DNA of 64,000 nucleotides from Flavobacterium sp. (GTDB lineage Bacteria; Bacteroidota; Bacteroidia; Flavobacteriales; Flavobacteriaceae), in the NCBI RefSeq assembly GCF_027484705.1, contig NZ_JAIXSL010000016.1, forward strand, positions 62,001-126,000, written 5' to 3'. The notes under the pieces are model-generated. The model searched no databases, had not been told where the DNA came from, and saw nothing but the letters and a program-made list of their open reading frames with translations. The translations under genes were made by a program, and so were the position numbers. Positions 45,266 to 52,415 of the stretch are shown piece by piece (position 1 is the first letter of the stretch; each line of letters opens with the position of its first letter).

Positions 45266-47890
45266 ATGTCTGACGGAGAAAAGTTAATCCCTATTAACAT
45301 CGAAGATGAAATGAAATCAGCGTACATCGACTATTCGATGTCGGTAATCGTATCAAGAGCACTTCCCGATGTTAGAGACGGCTTGAAACCTGTACATCGT
45401 AGAGTACTTTATGGAATGTATGATTTAGGAGTTTTTTCAAATAGAGCTCACAAAAAATCCGCGAGAATTGTCGGAGAAGTTTTAGGTAAATACCACCCAC
45501 ACGGCGATACGTCTGTGTATGATGCCATGGTCCGTATGGCGCAGGAGTGGAGTTTACGTTATTTATTGATTGACGGACAAGGAAACTTCGGTTCGGTCGA
45601 TGGCGACAGCCCGGCTGCAATGCGTTACACCGAAGCGAGAATGAAAAAGATGTCGGAAGACATAATGGCAGACATAGACAAAGAAACCGTCGATTTCCAA
45701 TTGAATTTTGACGATACTTTATACGAGCCTAAAGTAATGCCGACGCGTGTGCCTAACTTGCTGATCAACGGGGCTTCCGGAATTGCAGTAGGTATGGCGA
45801 CCAATATGGCGCCGCACAACCTGACGGAAGTCATCAACGGAACTTTAGCTTACATAGATAATAATGACATTGAAATTGATGAATTAATCAACCATATCAA
45901 AGCACCGGATTTCCCAACAGGAGGTGTGATCTATGGTTACGAAGGCGTCAAAGAAGCTTTCAAAACCGGTCGTGGAAGAATCGTGATGCGTGCTAAAATT
46001 AGCTTCGAAGAAGTTGATGGCAGAGAATCGATCATCGTGACTGAAATTCCATACCAAGTCAATAAAGCGGAAATGATTAAGAAAACCGCTGATTTGGTCA
46101 ATGACAAAAAAATAGACGGTATCGCGAACATCCGTGACGAATCAGACAGAAACGGTATGCGTATCGTTTACATCCTAAAACGTGACGCGGTTGCGAATGT
46201 CGTTTTAAATACGTTATACAAATTCACACAATTGCAATCGTCTTTCAGTGTCAACAACATTGCACTGGTTAAAGGCCGTCCGCAAATGTTGAATTTGAAA
46301 GATTTGATTCACTATTTTGTAGAGCACCGTCATGATGTTGTGGTTCGCAGAACGCAATTTGATTTACGTAAAGCAGAAGAAAGAGCGCACATCTTAGAAG
46401 GTCTGATCATCGCTTCTGATAATATCGATGAAGTGATTGCTTTGATTCGTGGCTCGAAAAATACAGAAGAAGCCCGTGAAAAATTGATGGAGCGCTTCAA
46501 ACTTTCTGACATCCAGTCAAGAGCGATTGTTGAAATGCGTCTGCGTCAATTGACCGGTCTGGAGCAAGACAAGTTAAGAGCCGAGTATGAAGAGATCATG
46601 AAATTGATTGAAGAATTGAAAGCCTTGTTGGCCAGCAAAGAACTTCGTATGGAACTCATCAAAACTGAATTGATTGAAATCAAAGACAAATACGGCGATG
46701 AGCGTCGTTCTACGATTGAATATTCAGGCGGCGACGTCAGCATCGAAGATTTGATTGCCGATGAGAATGTAGTCATTACAGTTTCCCACGCAGGTTACAT
46801 CAAACGTACCAATCTTACGGAATACAAAACTCAAAACAGAGGCGGAGTAGGACAGAAGAGCGCCGGAACGCGCGATCAGGATTTCCTTGAACACATGTTC
46901 GTAGCGACGAATCACCAATATATGATGTTCTTCACGCAAAAAGGAAAATGTTTCTGGATGCGCGTCTACGAAATCCCGGAAGGCAGCAAAACCGCCAAAG
47001 GAAGAGCGTTGCAGAACTTAATCAATATCGAAAGTGACGATAAAGTCAAAGCTTTCATCTGCACCCAAGACCTCAAAGATCAGGAATACATCAATTCTCA
47101 TAATTTGGTCATGGTGACTAAAAAAGGACAGGTGAAGAAAACTTCGTTAGCGAAATATTCCAAACCTCGTGTCAACGGTGTCGCCGCTATTACCATCAGA
47201 GAAGATGACGAATTGTTAGGCGCACAATTAACCAACGGTGAAAGCCAAATCATCATGGCCGTGAAGTCAGGTAAGTTAGTACGTTTTGAAGAAACCAAAA
47301 CCCGTCCAATGGGAAGAACTGCTTCAGGTGTTCGAGGCATCACTTTAAAAGACGAAACCGATGAAGTTATCGGAATGGTGACCGTCAACGACATGAGCAG
47401 CGAAATCCTGGTTGTTGCTGAAAACGGTTATGGAAAACGTTCGAGCCTTGATGAATACAGAATTACGAATCGTGGCGGAAAAGGAGTCAAAACCCTTAAC
47501 ATCACTGAGAAAACCGGTAAGCTTATTTCAATCAATGCTGTTACAGACAATGATGATTTGATGATCATCAACAAATCCGGATTAACGATCAGAATGGCGG
47601 TGGAAGATTTACGTGTTATGGGTAGAGCGACTCAAGGCGTAAAACTGATCAACATCAAAGGAAATGATTCGATTGCTGCGGTTGCCAAAGTAATGAAGGA
47701 CGATGTTACTGAAGAAGAACCAATGTTAGACGAAAATGGTGAAATCATCCCGGCTGCAAATATCGAAAGGGTAAAACCAGTACTCGAAGTGCTTGAAGAT
47801 GATGGCGCAGATGACGAGGACGATGAGGATGACCTGGAAATAGAAGATGAGGAAATCGATGAAGATTCCGACGACGATAACGAAGAATAA
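45266..47890 (+). CDS. gyrA: DNA gyrase subunit A
   Basis: Breaks and rejoins DNA during negative supercoiling. 874 residues. The catalytic Tyr121 is in [10 protein letters not shown]; the quinolone-resistance region reads [15 protein letters not shown] with Ser/Asp-equivalent positions Asp-Thr-Ser. The C-terminal pinwheel shows repeated blades and the GyrA-box segment [14 protein letters not shown]. The last 50 residues are almost entirely Asp/Glu ([16 protein letters not shown]), an acidic tail that modulates wrapping in other gyrases. The TPR protein gene starts 19 nt downstream. Confidence 0.97.
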   Translation: MSDGEKLIPINIEDEMKSAYIDYSMSVIVSRALPDVRDGLKPVHRRVLYGMYDLGVFSNRAHKKSARIVGEVLGKYHPHGDTSVYDAMVRMAQEWSLRYLLIDGQGNFGSVDGDSPAAMRYTEARMKKMSEDIMADIDKETVDFQLNFDDTLYEPKVMPTRVPNLLINGASGIAVGMATNMAPHNLTEVINGTLAYIDNNDIEIDELINHIKAPDFPTGGVIYGYEGVKEAFKTGRGRIVMRAKISFEEVDGRESIIVTEIPYQVNKAEMIKKTADLVNDKKIDGIANIRDESDRNGMRIVYILKRDAVANVVLNTLYKFTQLQSSFSVNNIALVKGRPQMLNLKDLIHYFVEHRHDVVVRRTQFDLRKAEERAHILEGLIIASDNIDEVIALIRGSKNTEEAREKLMERFKLSDIQSRAIVEMRLRQLTGLEQDKLRAEYEEIMKLIEELKALLASKELRMELIKTELIEIKDKYGDERRSTIEYSGGDVSIEDLIADENVVITVSHAGYIKRTNLTEYKTQNRGGVGQKSAGTRDQDFLEHMFVATNHQYMMFFTQKGKCFWMRVYEIPEGSKTAKGRALQNLINIESDDKVKAFICTQDLKDQEYINSHNLVMVTKKGQVKKTSLAKYSKPRVNGVAAITIREDDELLGAQLTNGESQIIMAVKSGKLVRFEETKTRPMGRTASGVRGITLKDETDEVIGMVTVNDMSSEILVVAENGYGKRSSLDEYRITNRGGKGVKTLNITEKTGKLISINAVTDNDDLMIINKSGLTIRMAVEDLRVMGRATQGVKLINIKGNDSIAAVAKVMKDDVTEEEPMLDENGEIIPAANIERVKPVLEVLEDDGADDEDDEDDLEIEDEEIDEDSDDDNEE

Positions 47891-47909
47891 ACCATTAAAA
47901 ATAATTTCA

Positions 47910-49193
47910 ATGAAAAGTAAATATGTAATACTCGCATCAGCCTTACTGATATCAGTTAGCAATTTTGCTCAAAAAGATCAGATTAAGGCTGCTGAAAAAT
48001 CCATGAAAAACGGAAATTCCGCTGAAGCTGTCGCAACTTTAAATCAAGCGGAATCTACGATTGGAAGCGCTACAGATGCCGAAAAAGCCCAATACTATTT
48101 TGTAAAAGGGAATGCTTTGGCTGATTTGGCCAACAAAAAAGTGGATGAATCCAAAAACCTTTCTGCCGCTGCAAAAGCTTATCAGGAAGTTTTGAATGTT
48201 GAGAAAGCTTCGGGCAAATCTAAATATACTGCTGATGCCAAAACGGCCTTAGTCGATATGAAAAATAAGCTAATTAATGCTGCGGTCGATGCAGGAACTG
48301 CCAAAAATTATAAGGTAGCTTCCGATTTGCTTTACCAGGCTTACGAACTTGACAAAACCGATGTTGAAAAACTGTATTATGCAGCCAATTATTCAGTAAA
48401 TGCTCAGGATTTTGATAGAGCATTAGCATTATATGATGACTTGAAGAAACAGAATTATTCAGGAGAAGGTACAAGTTATTATGCTAAAAATGCCATAAAT
48501 GATCAGGAAGAGTTTTTTGGTTCGAATGCATCGGCCAAAACAGACCGTGACACTAAAGTCCGTTTGAAATTGTACACCAATCCAAGAGATGAGAAAGTTC
48601 CTTCCAAAAGAGGTGAAATCTATAAAAACGTCGCTTTGATTTTAGTGCAACAAGGCAAAATTGAAGAAGCTAAAAAAGCGTTAGCGGAAGCCAGAGAAGC
48701 CAATCCAGACGATACTTCCATTACCTTAACGGAAGCCAATGTCTATTTGGAGCTGAATGATTATGCGACCTACAAAAAATTAATCACTGATGTGTTGGCA
48801 AAAAATCCTAATGATGCGGATTTGGTCTACAATCTTGGGGTAATTGCAGGAAAGACAGATGCTGTAGAAGCCGAAAAATATTATAAAAGAGCCATTGAAA
48901 TCAAACCTGATTACACGAGTGCGTATCTCAATTTAGCCATATTAAAACTCGATGCAGACAAAAAAATCATCGAGGAGATGAACAAATTGGGCACTTCTGA
49001 AAAAGATAACAAGCGCTATGAAGTATTGAAAAAACAAAGAACCGATATGTTCAATGGTGCGCTTCCTTATTTAGAAAAAGCTTACGAACTTGATTCTAAG
49101 AATGAAGACGTAGCCACCACGCTACTCAACGTATACGGTGCGTTAGAAATGACTGACAAGAAAAAAGCACTAAAAGCCAAAATGGGAAAATAA
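47910..49193 (+). CDS. Exported tetratricopeptide repeat protein
   Basis: 427 residues from ATG 47910, which starts a clear signal peptide (MKSKYVILASALLISVSNFAQ). The longer frame begins inside gyrA. Several TPR-like helical pairs follow, for example ALILVQQGKIEEAKKALAEA, DLVYNLGVIAGKTDAVEAEKYYKRAI and SAYLNLAILKLDA, so it is probably a periplasmic scaffold. It is 19 nt after gyrA and likely shares its transcript, an arrangement I recall from other flavobacteria. No specific partner is visible. Confidence 0.87.
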   Translation: MKSKYVILASALLISVSNFAQKDQIKAAEKSMKNGNSAEAVATLNQAESTIGSATDAEKAQYYFVKGNALADLANKKVDESKNLSAAAKAYQEVLNVEKASGKSKYTADAKTALVDMKNKLINAAVDAGTAKNYKVASDLLYQAYELDKTDVEKLYYAANYSVNAQDFDRALALYDDLKKQNYSGEGTSYYAKNAINDQEEFFGSNASAKTDRDTKVRLKLYTNPRDEKVPSKRGEIYKNVALILVQQGKIEEAKKALAEAREANPDDTSITLTEANVYLELNDYATYKKLITDVLAKNPNDADLVYNLGVIAGKTDAVEAEKYYKRAIEIKPDYTSAYLNLAILKLDADKKIIEEMNKLGTSEKDNKRYEVLKKQRTDMFNGALPYLEKAYELDSKNEDVATTLLNVYGALEMTDKKKALKAKMGK

Positions 49194-49214
49194 ATTCCCC
49201 AATAGCTTATAAAG

Positions 49215-49245
49215 AAAAAGCCTGTCCATCATGACAGGCTTTTTT
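49215..49245. terminator. Terminator of the gyrA-TPR unit
   Basis: Perfect 12-bp stem AAAAAGCCTGTC / GACAGGCTTTTT with a CATCAT loop. Also placed to stop the convergent peptidase gene. Confidence 0.9.
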
Positions 49246-49247
49246 AT

Positions 49248-50009
49248 TTAAATCATCTTCTTAATTACTCGAAGTTTGTGCGTATGCCTGTTGGTCTCGG
49301 CGTTGTAAATTCCCAAATGATCCAAACGGTCAATCCTCACTTTGCCACTCGAATGGATGATGTAATTGTCGTCCATGATGATTCCAACATGAATGATTTT
49401 CCCTTCTTCATTGTCAAAAAACGCCAAATCACCGGGTTCGCTTTCTTCAATAAAACTTAAAGCTTCGCCTTCCGTAGCCTGTTGAGAAGCATCGCGCAAC
49501 AAATGATAACCATTGAGTTTATAAACCATCTGTGTAAAACCAGAACAGTCAATCCCAAAAGGCGTTTTTCCTCCCCACAAATACGGCGCGTTTAAATACA
49601 TAAACGACGTATTGATCAGGTTTGATTTAGGTTTCACACCACTGATGCGCATGCCTTCAAAATCAAATCCCGACACATTAATATCCGAATGATTCAAGAA
49701 TGACAAAGATGCGCCGAGCGGAATCGGCATCAACAAATTGTTAGGAGAAGTAATGTATTCAACCAAATCAGAATTCAAGATAATCGCATCGGCACTAAGT
49801 TGATCGTATTGGTCTTTGGTAATCGGTTGAAACTGTTTGGAGTCAATCCAGCCTTCATAACCATCATACTGCAACCGTATTTTAGCCCATTGTTTGAAAG
49901 CTTCCAGCACCTCGAAATGCTCCCCAAATAAAACTTGGGAAACAATCTCACTCCGGTCATTAGACTCGGCGCGCAAAGGAATAATGGCTAAATTACAGAT
50001 TCCAAACAT
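49248..50009 (-). CDS. NlpC/P60 (C40) peptidoglycan peptidase with SH3-like domain
   Basis: 253 residues. The N-terminal bacterial SH3-like region covers about 1-110 (EVLEAFKQWAKIRLQYDGYEGW). The C-terminal NlpC/P60 domain has the catalytic Cys155 in FGIDCSGFTQMVY, LLRDASQQATEG, GDLAFFD, and His near 207 in KIIHVGIIM. Cleaves stem peptides such as gamma-D-Glu-diaminopimelate. No signal peptide is evident at this start, although the site of action should be the periplasm; cytoplasmic recycling of muropeptides is the alternative. Confidence 0.9.
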   Translation of the reverse strand: MFGICNLAIIPLRAESNDRSEIVSQVLFGEHFEVLEAFKQWAKIRLQYDGYEGWIDSKQFQPITKDQYDQLSADAIILNSDLVEYITSPNNLLMPIPLGASLSFLNHSDINVSGFDFEGMRISGVKPKSNLINTSFMYLNAPYLWGGKTPFGIDCSGFTQMVYKLNGYHLLRDASQQATEGEALSFIEESEPGDLAFFDNEEGKIIHVGIIMDDNYIIHSSGKVRIDRLDHLGIYNAETNRHTHKLRVIKKMI

Positions 50010-50051
50010 CTATACTATTTTAAATTTTGAATGATGAATTTTGATTCTTTA

Positions 50052-50118
50052 GGAGCCGGGAACCTGCTATCCGCTATAGTCCTCACTACGTTCCGGGCTG
50101 TCGCTGCTATCAGGGCTA
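50052..50118 (-). repeat. 78-nt repeat family, shortened copy 4
   Basis: On the minus strand it begins TAGCCCTGAT and ends GGCTCC. It is 67 nt rather than 78; the ATCC block and hairpin are degenerate and AGCGGGAA reads AGCGGATAGCAGG. It lies upstream of the NlpC/P60 gene and downstream of the thiolase gene. Confidence 0.7.
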
Positions 50119-50180
50119 GGGCATAACGTTTTACACAAATACCCATTTAAAATTCAAAATTTATAACTCAAAATAACTTT

Positions 50181-51359
50181 TTAATTTCTTTCAATCACAA
50201 TCGCCGAAGCACCGCCGCCACCATTACAAATCGCCGCCGCACCAATTTTTGCATTGTTTTGTTCCAATACATTAATCAAAGTAATGATGATTCTCACACC
50301 CGAACAACCCAGTGGATGCCCTAAAGAAACTGCGCCACCATTTACATTCACCTTATCATTGTCCAATCCTAAGATTTGTGCATTCGCCAAACCAACTACT
50401 GCAAACGCTTCATTGAATTCAAAGAAATCAACATCGCTCAATTTCAATCCTGCTTTGTCTAAAGCTTTTGGTAAAGCTTTTGCCGGAGCTGTCGTAAACC
50501 ATTTAGGTTCCTGAGCAGCATCAGCATAACTTACTATAGTCGCTAATGGTTTTAATCCCATAGCTTGGGCTTTTTCTTCACTCATCAAAATCACCGCGCC
50601 CGCACCATCATTAATAGTTGAAGCATTCGCCGCGGTAACGGTTCCTTCTTTCGTAAACACAGCACTCAAAGCTGGAATTTTATCGAGTTTTACATTCGTG
50701 TATTCTTCATCTTTAGTAATCATAATCGGTTCACCACGACGTTGAGGCACGGCAACAGGAACGACTTCGTTGTCAAATTTTCCGGCTTCCCAGGCTTTTG
50801 CTGAACGTTCATACGATTGAATCGCGAACGCATCCTGTTGTTCTCTTGTGATTTTATATTCCGCAGCACATAAGTCCGCAGAAACGCCCATAGCATTATT
50901 GTCATAAGCGTCTTGCAAGCCATCGCGTTGCATTCCGTCAACCATAGTGGTCGGTCCGAATTTCACGCCGTTTCTCAATTGCGTATAATGTGGGATCATG
51001 CTCATATTTTCCATACCGCCAGCCACTACGATTTCAGCATCACCGGACATAATCGCTTGAGCGCCTTGCATCACCGCTTTCATTCCTGAAGCACAAACTT
51101 TGTTTACGGTAGTAGCAATCACAGTATTAGGCAATCCTGCATATAAAGCAGCTTGACGCGCTGGTGCTTGTCCGACACCCGCTTGCACTACATTACCCAT
51201 AATCACTTCATCGACCAGATTCGGATCCAGATTGATTTTTGCCAATGCGCCTTTAATGGCAGCGGCACCCAAATGCGGCGCTGATACTGTTGATAAGGAA
51301 CCCATAAAACTTCCAATCGGAGTTCTTGCTGCTGAAACGATAACTACTTTTTTATTCAT
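50181..51359 (-). CDS. Acetyl-CoA C-acetyltransferase (thiolase)
   Basis: 392 residues, typical for the family. The acyl-accepting Cys is in NKVCASGMKAVMQGAQ near 89, the His in GHPLGCSG near 349, and the second Cys in AICNGGGGAS near 379. Joins or splits acetyl-CoA units; AtoB-like acetoacetyl-CoA thiolase is most likely, a beta-oxidation thiolase possible. It is monocistronic, with a long gap to the tRNA genes upstream. Confidence 0.93.
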   Translation of the reverse strand: MNKKVVIVSAARTPIGSFMGSLSTVSAPHLGAAAIKGALAKINLDPNLVDEVIMGNVVQAGVGQAPARQAALYAGLPNTVIATTVNKVCASGMKAVMQGAQAIMSGDAEIVVAGGMENMSMIPHYTQLRNGVKFGPTTMVDGMQRDGLQDAYDNNAMGVSADLCAAEYKITREQQDAFAIQSYERSAKAWEAGKFDNEVVPVAVPQRRGEPIMITKDEEYTNVKLDKIPALSAVFTKEGTVTAANASTINDGAGAVILMSEEKAQAMGLKPLATIVSYADAAQEPKWFTTAPAKALPKALDKAGLKLSDVDFFEFNEAFAVVGLANAQILGLDNDKVNVNGGAVSLGHPLGCSGVRIIITLINVLEQNNAKIGAAAICNGGGGASAIVIERN

Positions 51360-51593
51360 GACGAGGTATGGTTTATTTATTTGGTTGCGAATTTAATCAT
51401 TTTCAAGAAATAGTAAATTACATTTTTGATATTATTATGCCGAAACGTGGTGAAAAGCCCTAAAAAATTTCGTTTTTAAAATAGATTTAGATTCTTTATT
51501 TTAAAAAATTAACCTTTCATGAATCATTTGAAAAGGCTATACATTTGATTGTTAACGATTTTAATTTTACCTCAAAAAAAACGTGCGGAATAA
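51360..51593. other. Non-coding gap between thiolase and the tRNA promoter
   Basis: AT-rich, with no open frame, hairpin or repeat that I can support. Confidence 0.5.
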
Positions 51594-51625
51594 TTTGTAA
51601 AATATAGAATAGAAAGTTACATTTG
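51594..51625 (+). promoter_or_regulatory. Consensus promoter of the tRNA cluster
   Basis: TTTG at 51594-51597, a 20-nt spacer, TACATTTG at 51618-51625. Initiation would fall near 51632, about 28 nt before tRNA-Ser. Confidence 0.65.
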
Positions 51626-51659
51626 CAACCGCTTAAATGATCACACGTTCTTTAAGTTT

Positions 51660-51746
51660 GGAGAGTTGCCTGAGTGGCCGAAAGGACATGTTTGCTAAAC
51701 ATGCGTATGGGAAACTGTACCAAGGGTTCGAATCCCTTACTCTCCG
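51660..51746 (+). tRNA. tRNA-Ser (GCU)
   Basis: 87-nt class II tRNA. Acceptor GGAGAGT pairs with ACTCTCC, anticodon loop TTTGCTAAA gives GCU, there is a long variable arm, and the T-loop is TTCGAAT. No encoded CCA. Confidence 0.95.
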
Positions 51747-51756
51747 CACAATGCCT

Positions 51757-51831
51757 CGGGGTGTAGCGTAGCCCGGTTATCGCGCCTGCTTTGGGAGCAG
51801 GAGGCCGCAGGTTCGAATCCTGCCACCCCGA
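51757..51831 (+). tRNA. tRNA-Pro (UGG)
   Basis: 75 nt. Acceptor CGGGGTG / CACCCCG, anticodon stem CCTGC / GCAGG with loop TTTGGGA (anticodon TGG), T-arm GCAGG-TTCGAAT-CCTGC. It starts 10 nt after tRNA-Ser. Confidence 0.95.
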
Positions 51832-51837
51832 CAAACA

Positions 51838-51855
51838 AATTCCTTCTGCGCAGTG
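51838..51855 (+). repeat. tRNA-Arg 3'-end-like fragment, upstream copy
   Basis: AATTCCTTCTGCGCAGTG resembles the tRNA-Arg 3' segment AATCCTTCTGCGCTCAC. It lies between tRNA-Pro and tRNA-Arg. Confidence 0.4.
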
Positions 51856-51863
51856 GAAGGGGG

Positions 51864-51913
51864 TTTTAAGATTTTTGAAAGCCGATTCATTCTAGCTTTC
51901 AAAAATCTTAAAA
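51864..51913. repeat. 19-bp perfect inverted repeat between tRNA genes
   Basis: Arms 51864-51882 and 51895-51913 are exact reverse complements, with a 12-nt loop. The outer ends are TTTTAAG / CTTAAAA. It could end or process the tRNA-Ser/Pro transcript. Confidence 0.75.
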
Positions 51914-52028
51914 AGACCGCTAAGCCTGCAAGGCTTTGGGATTTGTTTAGCACCGACCCTACTACAGGATCACGCGAGTAATCTTGTCATAAAAAATAAA
52001 CTTTTCCATTAAGTTTTAAAAGAAAAAT

Positions 52029-52102
<74 letters not shown>

Positions 52103-52113
52103 CGAATGAATCG

Positions 52114-52171
52114 AAAACCCGGATAAAAATAAATTGAAAGCGAGCTTTCAATTTATTTTTATCCGGGTTTT
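52114..52171. repeat. 28-bp perfect hairpin downstream of tRNA-Arg
   Basis: Arms 52114-52141 and 52144-52171 are exact reverse complements separated by GA. The outer end is AAAACCCGG / CCGGGTTTT. It begins 11 nt after the tRNA. Confidence 0.85.
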
Positions 52172-52173
52172 GA

Positions 52174-52314
52174 TTTTCAAAGCGGAGCTTTGATGGATGC
52201 ACGCAGTGAATCCTTCTCGTTACATTATGATAAGATGAAATTCATTTCAATTTATCTATGGGTTTTCAAATTAGTACTATGATTGATGTACTTAGTAAAT
52301 CCTTCTGCGCTTAC
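52174..52314 (+). repeat. Two imperfect direct repeats ending in tRNA-Arg 3'-like sequence
   Basis: Units 52174-52223 and 52263-52314 both begin TTTTCAAA, share GAT.GATG.AC..AGT.AATCCTTCT in the middle, and end in (GCGC)TTAC. Their last 17 or so bases copy the tRNA-Arg 3' end. No protein is encoded; apart from these units I see nothing in 52103-52314 beyond the hairpin. Confidence 0.6.
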
Positions 52315-52343
52315 AAAAAGCCTCCCTTTGGGAAGGCTTTTTG
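52315..52343 (+). terminator. Terminator of the tRNA cluster
   Basis: AAAAAGCCT and AGGCTTTTT pair (9 bp) with an inner CCC/GGG and one bulged A, followed by T's. Confidence 0.75.
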
Positions 52344-52363
52344 TTTAGACTTGGCTTTAAAAT

Positions 52364-52396
52364 AAAAAGGCTGTGATTTTGTATCACAGCCTTTTC
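52364..52396. terminator. Terminator of the DUF4397 gene
   Basis: Perfect 13-bp stem AAAAGGCTGTGAT / ATCACAGCCTTTT with a TTTGT loop; on the minus strand it is followed by a T-run. Confidence 0.88.
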
Positions 52397-52415
52397 AATC
52401 AAGTCTTATTTAAAT

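Noticed and set aside
47847..47909. TPR protein starting inside gyrA
   Set aside because: The signal peptide begins at 47910; the extension would be translated from the gyrA acidic tail region in another frame.
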